Shown in pieces: positions 1 to 7,784 of a stretch of DNA of 64,000 bases. Each line of letters begins with the position of its first letter. Positions within the stretch are counted from its first letter, which is position 1. The notes beneath the pieces are model-generated. The model made no database searches. It was not told the DNA's origin and was given only the letters and a program-made list of their open reading frames with translations. This DNA comes from Lachnospiraceae bacterium (lineage in GTDB: Bacteria > Bacillota > Clostridia > Lachnospirales > Lachnospiraceae). A program made the translations under genes and the position numbers. The stretch is taken from the NCBI GenBank assembly GCA_900769115.1, contig CAAGFJ010000062.1:9429-73428 (forward strand). Direction: 5' to 3'.

Positions 1-1247
1 GCATATATGATCTCATGGGTTATCGTCTGCAATTGTATATTGGTATCATATACTTCCTGTGTTGTCATGTATGAATTCCCTTTCTCCTGCTCATTTCCAG
101 CACCCTTCTGTGCTCCTATCTGCTGACATTGTTCCTGTCTTTCCCCGCTCTTCGCCAACAGAATCTGTTCCTGTGTCTGCAACAGCTTGTGATAGAACTC
201 TTCTACCGCCCGTTCCTTCTCAAATGGCTCTGCCCGCTTCCGACATGCTTCTCCATTGGCAAACGGACGCTGCCCGGACGCTAACTCATATAAAATATCT
301 GATAGTGCTTTCCAATCCCCACAAGGAAACAGATACCCATTCTCACCGGGTACGATCAACTCCTCCATAATGCCTACCGGTGTTGCTATCATCATAATTC
401 CATTTGCCTGTGCCTCAACCGCCGTCAATGGATATGCCTCAAAATCCGATGCCAGCACAACCGCATCCGCATTCTCCACCCATCTCCATGGTTCTGTCTG
501 CCATCCTAACCAATGAACCCGTTGTTCCACACCGCAATCCTTCGCCAGCTTCTTCATGCGTGATCCATAAGCATTATCATCATCTCCAATAGCATATAAT
601 TCCCATACGTCACCAGAAGCAGCAAGTGCCTGAATGATGAGATCAAGACGCTTTTCTTCAGAAATTCGTCCAACATAATATAGTCGTCGCACCACACCAG
701 TATGCATATCCGACATACTACATGCATTCATACAGACACACCTTGCCAAATCAATTGGATTGCATATTAACTCAATCTTTGTCTGTGGTATATGCTGTTC
801 TATATCCATCCCAATACTCTTACTTATTGCAAAATGTGCATCTGCCAGTTCAAGATATTCATACCCTCCATATCCTGAATCTATATATCGTTGTATCGGT
901 GCATGCAGCCATGATATAACTGTTATCCCCTTCTCCTGCACACTCTCCACTACATGCCGCGCTACATAACACATCATCGGCCATGATGTAGCCAGAATAC
1001 AATCGGGTATATCATGCTCTTTTATAAATGCCGCATACACTTCAATGAATTCCGCCATTGTATGTCCGTCTAATCCCTCTAACAAGGCATAATAAGGAAT
1101 TCCTTCTGCTGTCCATACGACACCTGATGACACCAGTTGCACCACTCTCACCTGCATTCCCTGCTGTTGCAGATATGGCACCGTCATATTGATTACATTC
1201 TCAACTCCGCCCTTCTCACCAACCGGAACTAGTATATCTACGTTCAT
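1..1247 (-). CDS. GT4-type glycosyltransferase (partial, C-terminus beyond window edge)
   Basis: The reading frame starts at 1247 behind a good AGGGAGGT site and stays open to the window edge, giving about 415 codons. The N-terminus (MNVDILVPVGEKGGVENV) is the glycine-rich first strand of a GT-B glycosyltransferase. The second Rossmann half has the family-1/GT4 signatures YYVGRISEEKRLDLII and SDFEAYPLTAVEAQANG, the latter being the nucleotide-sugar-binding acidic motif. A Gln/Glu-rich tail follows the catalytic domain. It probably transfers a sugar to a surface glycan in the cytoplasm. It starts 11 bases after the XRE gene, so the two are probably cotranscribed. The acceptor and sugar cannot be read from the sequence. 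Confidence 0.88.
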   Translation of the reverse strand, partial: MNVDILVPVGEKGGVENVINMTVPYLQQQGMQVRVVQLVSSGVVWTAEGIPYYALLEGLDGHTMAEFIEVYAAFIKEHDIPDCILATSWPMMCYVARHVVESVQEKGITVISWLHAPIQRYIDSGYGGYEYLELADAHFAISKSIGMDIEQHIPQTKIELICNPIDLARCVCMNACSMSDMHTGVVRRLYYVGRISEEKRLDLIIQALAASGDVWELYAIGDDDNAYGSRMKKLAKDCGVEQRVHWLGWQTEPWRWVENADAVVLASDFEAYPLTAVEAQANGIMMIATPVGIMEELIVPGENGYLFPCGDWKALSDILYELASGQRPFANGEACRKRAEPFEKERAVEEFYHKLLQTQEQILLAKSGERQEQCQQIGAQKGAGNEQEKGNSYMTTQEVYDTNIQLQTITHEIIY

Positions 1248-1258
1248 ACAACCTCCCT

Positions 1259-1612
1259 CTAACGGTCTGCAATATCCATCAGCGCCTGTACATAACCCAG
1301 TACGCGTTCCCTCTCCATAGACTCTAACCTGTGATATTGCTCCAATAATATGCCGTCTCTTGATTCTCTGTCAACGATCAGATAATCCATTCTGTTACCA
1401 CGCTGTCCGTCTGCTTCTATACCAGACAACAGATATGTCGGTGTTACCTCCAATACATGACAGATGATCATAACCTTGTCCGAAGCCGGATTCGTTCTTT
1501 TCTTGCGCCAATCACTAATAGTACTTTGCGGAATCCCTGTTGCCTCCGAAAAATCTTTCTGTGTCATATTCTTTTTCTTCAATAATTCAAATATACGGTC
1601 ACTAATTGTCAT
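1259..1612 (-). CDS. XRE-family helix-turn-helix regulator
   Basis: This is a 117-residue protein. Residues ~5-60 form a Cro/C1-type HTH (MTQKDFSEATGIPQSTISDW, then KKRTNPASDKVMIICHVLEVTPTYLL). The tail is short, acidic and helical, with no recognisable ligand or peptidase domain. It is transcribed from its own promoter just past the terminator of the large glycan locus and lies directly upstream of a glycosyltransferase. It could control that gene or itself; an imperfect inverted repeat (TACCATATC and TATCTGGTA) sits between its -10 box and start codon. The target is not known. Confidence 0.85.
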   Translation of the reverse strand: MTISDRIFELLKKKNMTQKDFSEATGIPQSTISDWRKKRTNPASDKVMIICHVLEVTPTYLLSGIEADGQRGNRMDYLIVDRESRDGILLEQYHRLESMERERVLGYVQALMDIADR

Positions 1613-1663
1613 TGTCGATTCCTCTCTATATCCAATACCAGATATTCTTATCCCTGCAATGAT

Positions 1664-1692
1664 ATGGTATACGGATTTATACTTCGTGTCAA
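1664..1692 (-). promoter_or_regulatory. Sigma-A promoter of the XRE/glycosyltransferase unit
   Basis: On the minus strand a perfect -35 TTGACA (1687-1692) is followed after 17 bases by TACCAT (1664-1669) as -10. It lies immediately after the T-run of the terminator at 1694-1732, so it begins a new transcription unit leading to the XRE gene. Confidence 0.6.
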
Positions 1693-1693
1693 C

Positions 1694-1732
1694 GAAAAAC
1701 CGGTGAAGATCTTCTCAAATCTCCACCGGTTC
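1694..1732 (-). terminator. Rho-independent terminator of the glycan locus
   Basis: On the minus strand AACCGGTG and CACCGGTT pair, and after one mismatch ATCT/AGAT continue the stem. The stem is followed directly by TTTTTCG. It is the first clear intrinsic terminator seen downstream of the long minus-strand gene series that begins near 26.5 kb. Confidence 0.75.
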
Positions 1733-1876
1733 ATACATTCTATTCAATATATCTTCTTCGATACAGCAATCAATCGCCATCTCAATCGAGTGTTCCAGAT
1801 TCACATATCCGTATACAGTGAGCTGAGTACAGATTTATGCTTGCGTGAAAATATTCAAGATGAAAATATGCACATG

Positions 1877-2134
1877 TTACTGCAATGCTGCAAGTTGGGC
1901 CTTTAAAGCTTCAATTTGTGAATCCTTATCTGCAAGTTGTGCAGCCTGATCCGCAAGCTGTGAATCTCTGTCAGCAAGTTGTGTAGCCTGATCCGCGAGC
2001 TGCGATTCCTTATCAGCGAGCTGTGAGTCTTTATCTGCAATCTCGGCTTTCTGTCCATCAATGGTGTTCTGCATCTCATCAATCATGTATTGTACGGTAT
2101 TATGATCTAAGATCTTCAAAGCGTCGGAAAACAT
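1877..2134 (-). CDS. Small heptad-repeat coiled-coil protein
   Basis: An 85-residue protein starting at ATG 2134, 8 bases after an AGGAGGAGG site; an upstream GTG at 2143 lies too close to that site. Residues ~1-30 (MFSDALKILDHNTVQYMIDEMQ) are followed by about seven heptads of the type ADKDSQL/ADQATQL, ending IEALKAQLAALQ. This predicts one long parallel coiled coil. No signal peptide or membrane segment is present. Similar N-terminal wording is familiar to me from tails of Lachnospiraceae PD-(D/E)XK transposase-like proteins, so it may be a detached tail, but its own strong ribosome site argues that it is translated. Function unknown; it ends the glycan operon. Confidence 0.65.
   Translation of the reverse strand: MFSDALKILDHNTVQYMIDEMQNTIDGQKAEIADKDSQLADKESQLADQATQLADRDSQLADQAAQLADKDSQIEALKAQLAALQ
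1915..2040. repeat. 21-bp tandem repeats encoding heptads
   Basis: About six imperfect 21-base units (for example variants of gcaagttgtgcagcctgatcc) lie head to tail inside the small coiled-coil gene. Each encodes one heptad. Gain or loss of a unit would keep the frame and change only the length of the coiled coil. Confidence 0.7.
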
Positions 2135-2153
2135 AGTAAGCACCTCCTCCTGT

Positions 2154-3314
2154 CTACTTCACACCAATGCACTCCTGCAGGATGGCAATCACATCTTTTG
2201 CCCGTGCCTCCCATGTATGGGATCTCAATGCCACCTGTCTTGCCTTTTGAGTAATCTTCTCTGCCTCGTCCTCATTCTCCAGGTAATATAACACTTCTCT
2301 TGCAGCCTTTTGTATATTATCCCGCTGGTAATATACAATCTCTTCCCCATCTGCAAACTGTTCTGATAAATATTCACTCGGATCCGTCACACACAACGAG
2401 CCATTCACCATAGCCGAGAATATCCGCTCATGCGCCCCCGCTTTGTAGCTTGGAATGGAATTCAGCGAAATCTTAGTATTCGCCATGATCTCCAGACTTT
2501 CCTCATAATCAACCGGTGGATGGATTCTCAGATTCTCCTTATTCGCACAGTCGAATGCATCCCAGCCATTACCATATATGTCTACCTCAATCCCGCTGTC
2601 TGTCAGCGCCCGCAATAATTCTTCCCGGTAAAATGCCCGCACATACGAATCTAAACGATAAAACCGCATACACTGTGTCGCAAACTCCTCGTTTATAAAA
2701 GGCACTTGATTCTCTATAAGAAAACATTCCAACGCCTGTTCCATTTCCAGATTCCGCTCTTCCATTATGGTCAGTACCGCAAATACCACCTGGCACTCAT
2801 ATGGCTCTAACACAGACTGCATCTCATCCAGATAGCCCTGACTTGCATGATAGCTGCCGCTAAATGCCACATCAATTGCTCGATCACCATACGGTACCTG
2901 CTGTTTCGCCACGCTTCCTCCATGTGGAACAAAAAATGCCCCACCCATGTTAGTGTAATACTGATTCATGATCGTTGCATGATGCCGGTCAATACAGATT
3001 ACATAATCCTTATCTGCCCAATCCACATATCTTATATGGTGCATCGCAGGTGGGTCTACCATAAATCCAACATACGGAATATCCAGATACCTCCGAACAT
3101 CCGCCTGGCATATCCCGTTAAATGCAATTGCTACATCCGGAGAGCATTGCTACAACTCTTCCAACCGCCTTTGATTCGCCTCTTCATCGCCTAAATAGAA
3201 GTCAAGAACTTCCGTCTCCCAGCCCTGTTGTTCAAATCCCTTCATCAATTCATCGGTAAAGTAACGCAGTACATTATACTGCGACATTCCTTTTAGGAAT
3301 AATGCTTTGCTCAT
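2154..3314 (-). pseudogene. CgeB-like glycosyltransferase interrupted by an amber codon
   Basis: The natural start is ATG 3314 (MSKALFLKGMSQYNVLRYF) behind GGGAGG. After 54 codons an in-frame TAG at 3150-3152 interrupts the frame, which then continues without a break to 2154. The resumed protein passes through a DPP motif (GFMVDPPAMHH) typical of CgeB/DUF3880-type glycosyltransferases and ends with a GT-B C-terminal half (IYGNGWDAFDC, HERIFSAMVNGSLCVTDPSEYL). The longest open frame, starting at Met 3062, begins inside this conserved domain and lacks a ribosome site, so it is not a natural protein. The context GAG TTG TAG CAA TGC suggests that CAG (Gln) mutated to TAG. Unless the stop is read through or is a sequencing error, the gene is inactive. 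Confidence 0.8.
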
Positions 3315-3412
3315 TTGTAATCCTCCCATTTTCCTTACAGTTCATTGATCAGATGTTGATTTTCTGTACTTCTAAAATATGAAAAACAAATTTACAGCAT
3401 CAGCTATTTCTA

Positions 3413-4774
3413 TTATTTATCAAAAGAATTTTTATTTATAAATTCTTTTATCTTACTAACCATATAATCCATCTTGTCATTTGTCATTCCCGGATATACC
3501 CCAATCCAAAATGAATTATTCATAATCCTATCGGTATTATCCAACGAACCGACAACTCGATACCCTTCTTTTTCCTCCCTTAATGTATTAAAACAAGGTT
3601 GTCTTAAGAAATTACCTGCGAACAACAATCTCGTCTGTATATTATTGTTCTCCAAAAACTGAACCATTTCATTTCGCGTGAACGGTGCATTCTCTCTCAC
3701 CGTCATCAAAAAACCAAACCAGCTTGGATTAACCTTCTTGTCTAGCTCCGGCAATATAATATACTTAGAAACTTCTTCCAACTCAGCCCTCAAGTACTTC
3801 CAATTATTCTTTCTTACCTGTGTAAATTTATCCAATTTGTCAAGCTGCGCACATCCCACGGAAGCTTGCAAATCGGTTGCTTGTAGATTATATCCAAAAT
3901 GTGAATACACATATTTATGATCATACCCTAATGGCAATTCTCCAAATTGTTGTGTATATCTATGTCCACAAGTATCATCTACTCCTGATTTACACCAGCA
4001 CTCTCTTCCCCAATCTCTAAAAGAATTAATCAATTTGTGCAATAAAGGATTACTTGTACATATTGCTCCCCCCTCTCCTAAGGTAATATGATGTGGTGGA
4101 TAGAAACTATAGGTTGAAATATCTCCTAAAGTTCCTGTCTTATACCACTCTCCGTTATATAAATATTCAGAACCTAATGCATCACAATTATCTTCAATAA
4201 GCCATAAATTATATTTATCGCAAAAATCCTTAACTGCCTGAATATCAAACGGTCTACCCAGAGTATGAGCTAGAAAGACAGCCTTTGTTCGATCAGATAC
4301 AGCATCTTCTAACTGCGTCACATCAATATTATACTCAGGAATCGTTACATCTACAAAAACAGGAACTGCACCATATTGCATTATAGGGGAGATAGTTGTA
4401 GGGAAGCCAGCCGCTACTGTAATTATCTCGTCTCCTCGATTAATCTTCCTTTCTTTCAATTCATCGGACGTTAACGACATAAATGCTGCCAGATTAGCAG
4501 AAGATCCGGAATTAACCAAAGAACAATATTTCGTCCCCACATATTGTGCTAGTCTAGTCTCAAATTCCTCCGAATATCTTCCCTGTGTCAGCCAGAATTC
4601 CAATGTTGCATCTACTAAATTAATCATTTCATCTGCGTCATATACACGCCCTGAATAAGAAACTCTATCACCAATTTCAAATATTTTTTCATTCTTTTTC
4701 CTATGAAATCTATCATAGTACTCTCTTACTTTTTCCAAAATCTCATCATGTAAAATCTGCTGCTCTGCATCCAT
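3413..4774 (-). CDS. rfbH: CDP-6-deoxy-4-hexulose 3-dehydrase (RfbH/E1)
   Basis: A 453-residue PLP/PMP-dependent [2Fe-2S] enzyme of the DegT/DnrJ/EryC1 fold that removes the C3 hydroxyl of CDP-4-keto-6-deoxyglucose. The catalytic Lys of ordinary aminotransferases is replaced by His in SFYPPHHITLGEGG (His228/229), diagnostic of the dehydrase. The cluster cysteines are visible at 197, 259, 261 and 269 (C-X61-C-X-C-X7-C). The start was placed at 4774 because GGAGGT lies 7 bases upstream; an earlier in-frame ATG at 4795 has no ribosome site. It follows rfbG in the same operon. The NADH-dependent reductase partner (E3) is not encoded in this window. Confidence 0.93.
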   Translation of the reverse strand: MDAEQQILHDEILEKVREYYDRFHRKKNEKIFEIGDRVSYSGRVYDADEMINLVDATLEFWLTQGRYSEEFETRLAQYVGTKYCSLVNSGSSANLAAFMSLTSDELKERKINRGDEIITVAAGFPTTISPIMQYGAVPVFVDVTIPEYNIDVTQLEDAVSDRTKAVFLAHTLGRPFDIQAVKDFCDKYNLWLIEDNCDALGSEYLYNGEWYKTGTLGDISTYSFYPPHHITLGEGGAICTSNPLLHKLINSFRDWGRECWCKSGVDDTCGHRYTQQFGELPLGYDHKYVYSHFGYNLQATDLQASVGCAQLDKLDKFTQVRKNNWKYLRAELEEVSKYIILPELDKKVNPSWFGFLMTVRENAPFTRNEMVQFLENNNIQTRLLFAGNFLRQPCFNTLREEKEGYRVVGSLDNTDRIMNNSFWIGVYPGMTNDKMDYMVSKIKEFINKNSFDK

Positions 4775-4795
4775 AACAATTACCTCCGCATACAT

Positions 4796-5863
4796 TTACT
4801 GCACTAGTTTGCAATAAGAATTAATTATTTCCATACATATATGATATATATTCTCTGTTCTGCTTTTCTCCCAAAAATAAAATATCTCATCCAGCGTATC
4901 CGTCATCGTTCTTCTCGGTCGCCAGTCAAACTCTGTGAAAATCTTCTCACTTGAAAGCCCTAAGTATACTGCTTCTCTTATTCCCAACTGCATCATACTC
5001 TCGACCACATTACCGTTTCCTTCCATTTTTCCTTCCAAATAATCGGATATCTCCCCCACTGACATCTGCCCTGATTCTTCAGGGCCCACATTATAGATTC
5101 CTATATTAGGATTAAGTGAGTTCCATGTCTTGTATATCACTGTTAAGTACGCATCGATGGCGTCTAATATATTCTGCCATGGCCGTATTGCGTCTCTATT
5201 ACGAATCTCTATTGGTCTGTGTTCTTCAAACCCACGAAGCAGGCTTGGAATCAATCGACTTTGTATATAATCCCCTCCACCCAATATGTTTCCAGGACGA
5301 ACAATATTGAAAGATATGCCCATTTTCTTCAGATAGGAATCATAGTAACTCTGTGCAATCAAATCCTCACAAGTTTTACTTGAAGAATATATATCCATTC
5401 CACCTAGTGAATCCTTCTCCGTAAATACCTTTATCTCTCCAAAAGAATTCTCATAAACCTTATCACTTGAAACAATTAATACACTTTTGACCGTCGGTAC
5501 ATATCGACATGCCTCTAACAGATTCACTGTTCCCATTACATTAGAAGAAAATGTGCGAATAGGTTCCGTCATACACTCTTTCACAAACCCAAAAGCCGCC
5601 AAATGCATGACTATTTCCGGCTTTATCTCCTGCATTACCTGCTGTACCATTTCAAAATTTCTCAGATCGCAGATATGACTCTCCATGCGAAGTTCTTTTT
5701 CAACCTCACAATACAATGATTTTGACTCTGGCAGCAAACTTATCCCCGCAACATCTGCTCCATATTTTGTCAGAACCATACACAGCCATGATCCTACAAA
5801 CCCTGTATGTCCTGTAACCAAAATTCTTTTATTCTTAAAAAATGAGCATTCCTGTCTATTCAC
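4796..5863 (-). CDS. rfbG: CDP-glucose 4,6-dehydratase
   Basis: A 355-residue extended short-chain dehydrogenase. It has the NAD-binding GHTGFVG (residues 18-24), the family motif SSDKVY (132-137) and the catalytic YSSSK (159-163), followed by RPGNILGGGDY and a C-terminal substrate domain. It turns CDP-glucose into CDP-4-keto-6-deoxyglucose in the cytoplasm. The start is GTG at 5863, seven bases behind GGGAG; the upstream radical SAM gene ends 1 base before it, so the two are translationally close. Its neighbours rfbF and rfbH supply the preceding and following steps. Confidence 0.93.
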   Translation of the reverse strand: MNRQECSFFKNKRILVTGHTGFVGSWLCMVLTKYGADVAGISLLPESKSLYCEVEKELRMESHICDLRNFEMVQQVMQEIKPEIVMHLAAFGFVKECMTEPIRTFSSNVMGTVNLLEACRYVPTVKSVLIVSSDKVYENSFGEIKVFTEKDSLGGMDIYSSSKTCEDLIAQSYYDSYLKKMGISFNIVRPGNILGGGDYIQSRLIPSLLRGFEEHRPIEIRNRDAIRPWQNILDAIDAYLTVIYKTWNSLNPNIGIYNVGPEESGQMSVGEISDYLEGKMEGNGNVVESMMQLGIREAVYLGLSSEKIFTEFDWRPRRTMTDTLDEIFYFWEKSRTENIYHICMEIINSYCKLVQ

Positions 5864-5864
5864 C

Positions 5865-6968
5865 TTATTTCTCCCAATCCGGCGAGAACATTTTCCCTAC
5901 CTGAATAAATGATTCCTTTTTATTCCAGTTACAATGTGATGACTGATAACATCTCCTGCATGGATTGTCCATCTTATCTCTATCATTTACGATAGCACGA
6001 TAGTTTTGATATTCCTTTGAATTCCACATCTGCATAAAGTCTTTCGATTGGTCATACTTGAAAAATTGAATTGGAGTAGACATACATGGACGCACATAAC
6101 CATCCGAACCTAAGAAGAAGTCTCTCCAAGATACAAAACAATCTTTATGTAATTGGTCCCCGGCAACATCTTCTCCTACATAATGCGGCAATTTTAGAAT
6201 AATTCCGGTTTCTTCTCCAACACCAATTGCTTCCTCAAAGTATTTTCTCACCAAATCGTCATGTCCCCACAAAGATTCATTCATCAAATCCTCTCCAAAC
6301 ACAGTAAGATAGACCACCTTTACCTCTTCTATTCCAATCTCTGCTGCTAATCTCACCAAATCCGGAAGTTCATGAATGTTAGATTTCATTGCACAGAACA
6401 CAAAATTAATCCACGGATATTTGAGTCCCCGTTCCTTCTTGATTTGAACAATCTCTTTCAAATCATGTGTGATCTGGTCTATTCTGGAGCCTCTCCGAAT
6501 TCGCGAATTAGTCTCATCAGTTGCTCCATCTAAACTCACTGCAAAAACATCCACATTATAATCAAATATCGCATTTTTTATCTTTTGTAAATTCATTCCA
6601 TTTGAACAAAAATACTTTCTTGCACTATGCCGATTAATAATCTCCAACATCTCATTAAAATGAGGATGAATCGTAGGTTCCCCCCACCCCATTAATGTAA
6701 CTTCTTCCACTGTATCCATTAACGGTTCAAAACTTCTAAACACATCCATGTCAAACACCGTCGGTTTAAAGTCTGCTGCATTTCTACCACACATTACACA
6801 GTTCAGATTGCATGCATTCGTTAGTTCAAATACCAACCGACGTGGGTATGATTGTAATATCGTCTTTCCCTCTTCTAACTCTTTCATATTCAATTCCGAA
6901 TTAAGCTTCTGTTGCTCAGTAAGCTCTTTGCCAGAAAACAGATTCTTTGTTTTTGCTCTAATTATCAT
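5865..6968 (-). CDS. Radical SAM protein with SPASM-like C-terminus
   Basis: A 367-residue protein. The radical SAM cluster motif is CNLNCVMC (Cys53, 57, 60), followed by GWGEPTIHP and SLDGATDETN, as in SPASM/twitch radical SAM enzymes. The C-terminal region has a further Cys set (HKDCF, RPCMS, NPCRRC, SSHCNW) that could bind one or two auxiliary Fe-S clusters. It sits inside the rfbF-rfbG-rfbH block, so a sugar-nucleotide substrate is likely, for instance a dehydration, oxidation or rearrangement. No peptide precursor is visible nearby, which argues against peptide maturation. The reaction is not known. Confidence 0.85.
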   Translation of the reverse strand: MIIRAKTKNLFSGKELTEQQKLNSELNMKELEEGKTILQSYPRRLVFELTNACNLNCVMCGRNAADFKPTVFDMDVFRSFEPLMDTVEEVTLMGWGEPTIHPHFNEMLEIINRHSARKYFCSNGMNLQKIKNAIFDYNVDVFAVSLDGATDETNSRIRRGSRIDQITHDLKEIVQIKKERGLKYPWINFVFCAMKSNIHELPDLVRLAAEIGIEEVKVVYLTVFGEDLMNESLWGHDDLVRKYFEEAIGVGEETGIILKLPHYVGEDVAGDQLHKDCFVSWRDFFLGSDGYVRPCMSTPIQFFKYDQSKDFMQMWNSKEYQNYRAIVNDRDKMDNPCRRCYQSSHCNWNKKESFIQVGKMFSPDWEK

Positions 6969-6999
6969 ACATATCTCCTTTTTTCTCTATCGCGTTGCC

Positions 7000-7770
7000 C
7001 TACCACACTTTCCATGGAGCTGCTCCGCTTTCCCAATACTTCTCCAAGACTGCCTTATCATTCACTGTATCCATCGGATGCCAAAAGCCATCATGCTTAT
7101 ATGCATTCATCTGACCATCCGCCACAAGTTTCTCATAGGGTTCTCTTTCTAATTGTTGCGTCTCATCCAATAAATAGTTAAATAGTTCCGGTTCAAATAC
7201 CGCAAATCCGGAATTCACATATGCCTGCTCGGATTGCATTTTTTCCTTAAAAGTCTCCACTATCCCCTCTTCCGATATCTGAATAGCGCCCCATCTGCCT
7301 GCTGGTTTTGCTGCTGTTATAGTCCCGATTTTTTTTGAATTCTTATGATATTCTACTAATTGGGAAATATTCACATTTGAGACACCATCTCCATATGTTA
7401 ACATGAACGGCTCATCATTCAGATACTTTCTAATCCTCATAATACGACCAGCCGTATTCGTATCTCTACCAGTATCTACCAATGTCACCTTCCATGGTTC
7501 AACGACATTTTCATGCACTTCATATGAATTATTACTCAAATCAATGGTAATATCAGATGCTCTAACATAATAATCCATAAAATACTCTTTAATCATCTCC
7601 CCTTTATAACCACAACATATAATGAACTCATTAAAACCATAAAAAGAATAAATCTTCATAATATGCCACAGGATCGGAGCATTTCCAATCTCTACCATCG
7701 GCTTTGGTTTCAAATATGTCTCTTCACTTAGACGGGAACCTCTCCCACCCGCTAAAATAACTACTTTCAT
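7000..7770 (-). CDS. rfbF: Glucose-1-phosphate cytidylyltransferase
   Basis: A 256-residue nucleotidyltransferase with the N-terminal signature LAGGRGSRLSEET, the Lys of KPKPMVEIG, and the long CDP-glucose type body (YGDGVSNVNI, the Asp of which binds metal). The C-terminus GFWHPMDTVNDK is typical for RfbF. It makes CDP-glucose from CTP and glucose-1-phosphate, the first committed step for CDP-3,6-dideoxyhexoses. It lies between a thiamine-diphosphate enzyme and the radical SAM gene in one minus-strand operon. AGGAG stands at the expected distance before ATG 7770. Confidence 0.93.
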   Translation of the reverse strand: MKVVILAGGRGSRLSEETYLKPKPMVEIGNAPILWHIMKIYSFYGFNEFIICCGYKGEMIKEYFMDYYVRASDITIDLSNNSYEVHENVVEPWKVTLVDTGRDTNTAGRIMRIRKYLNDEPFMLTYGDGVSNVNISQLVEYHKNSKKIGTITAAKPAGRWGAIQISEEGIVETFKEKMQSEQAYVNSGFAVFEPELFNYLLDETQQLEREPYEKLVADGQMNAYKHDGFWHPMDTVNDKAVLEKYWESGAAPWKVW

Positions 7771-7784
7771 ATGTACACACTCTC

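Noticed and set aside
1915..2040. CRISPR-like short repeats
   Set aside because: The units are contiguous, have no unique spacers and encode protein heptads in frame.
3150..3152. Recoding of UAG as pyrrolysine or another residue
   Set aside because: No recoding machinery or context is visible in the window; a simple CAG to TAG mutation explains it better, although read-through remains testable.
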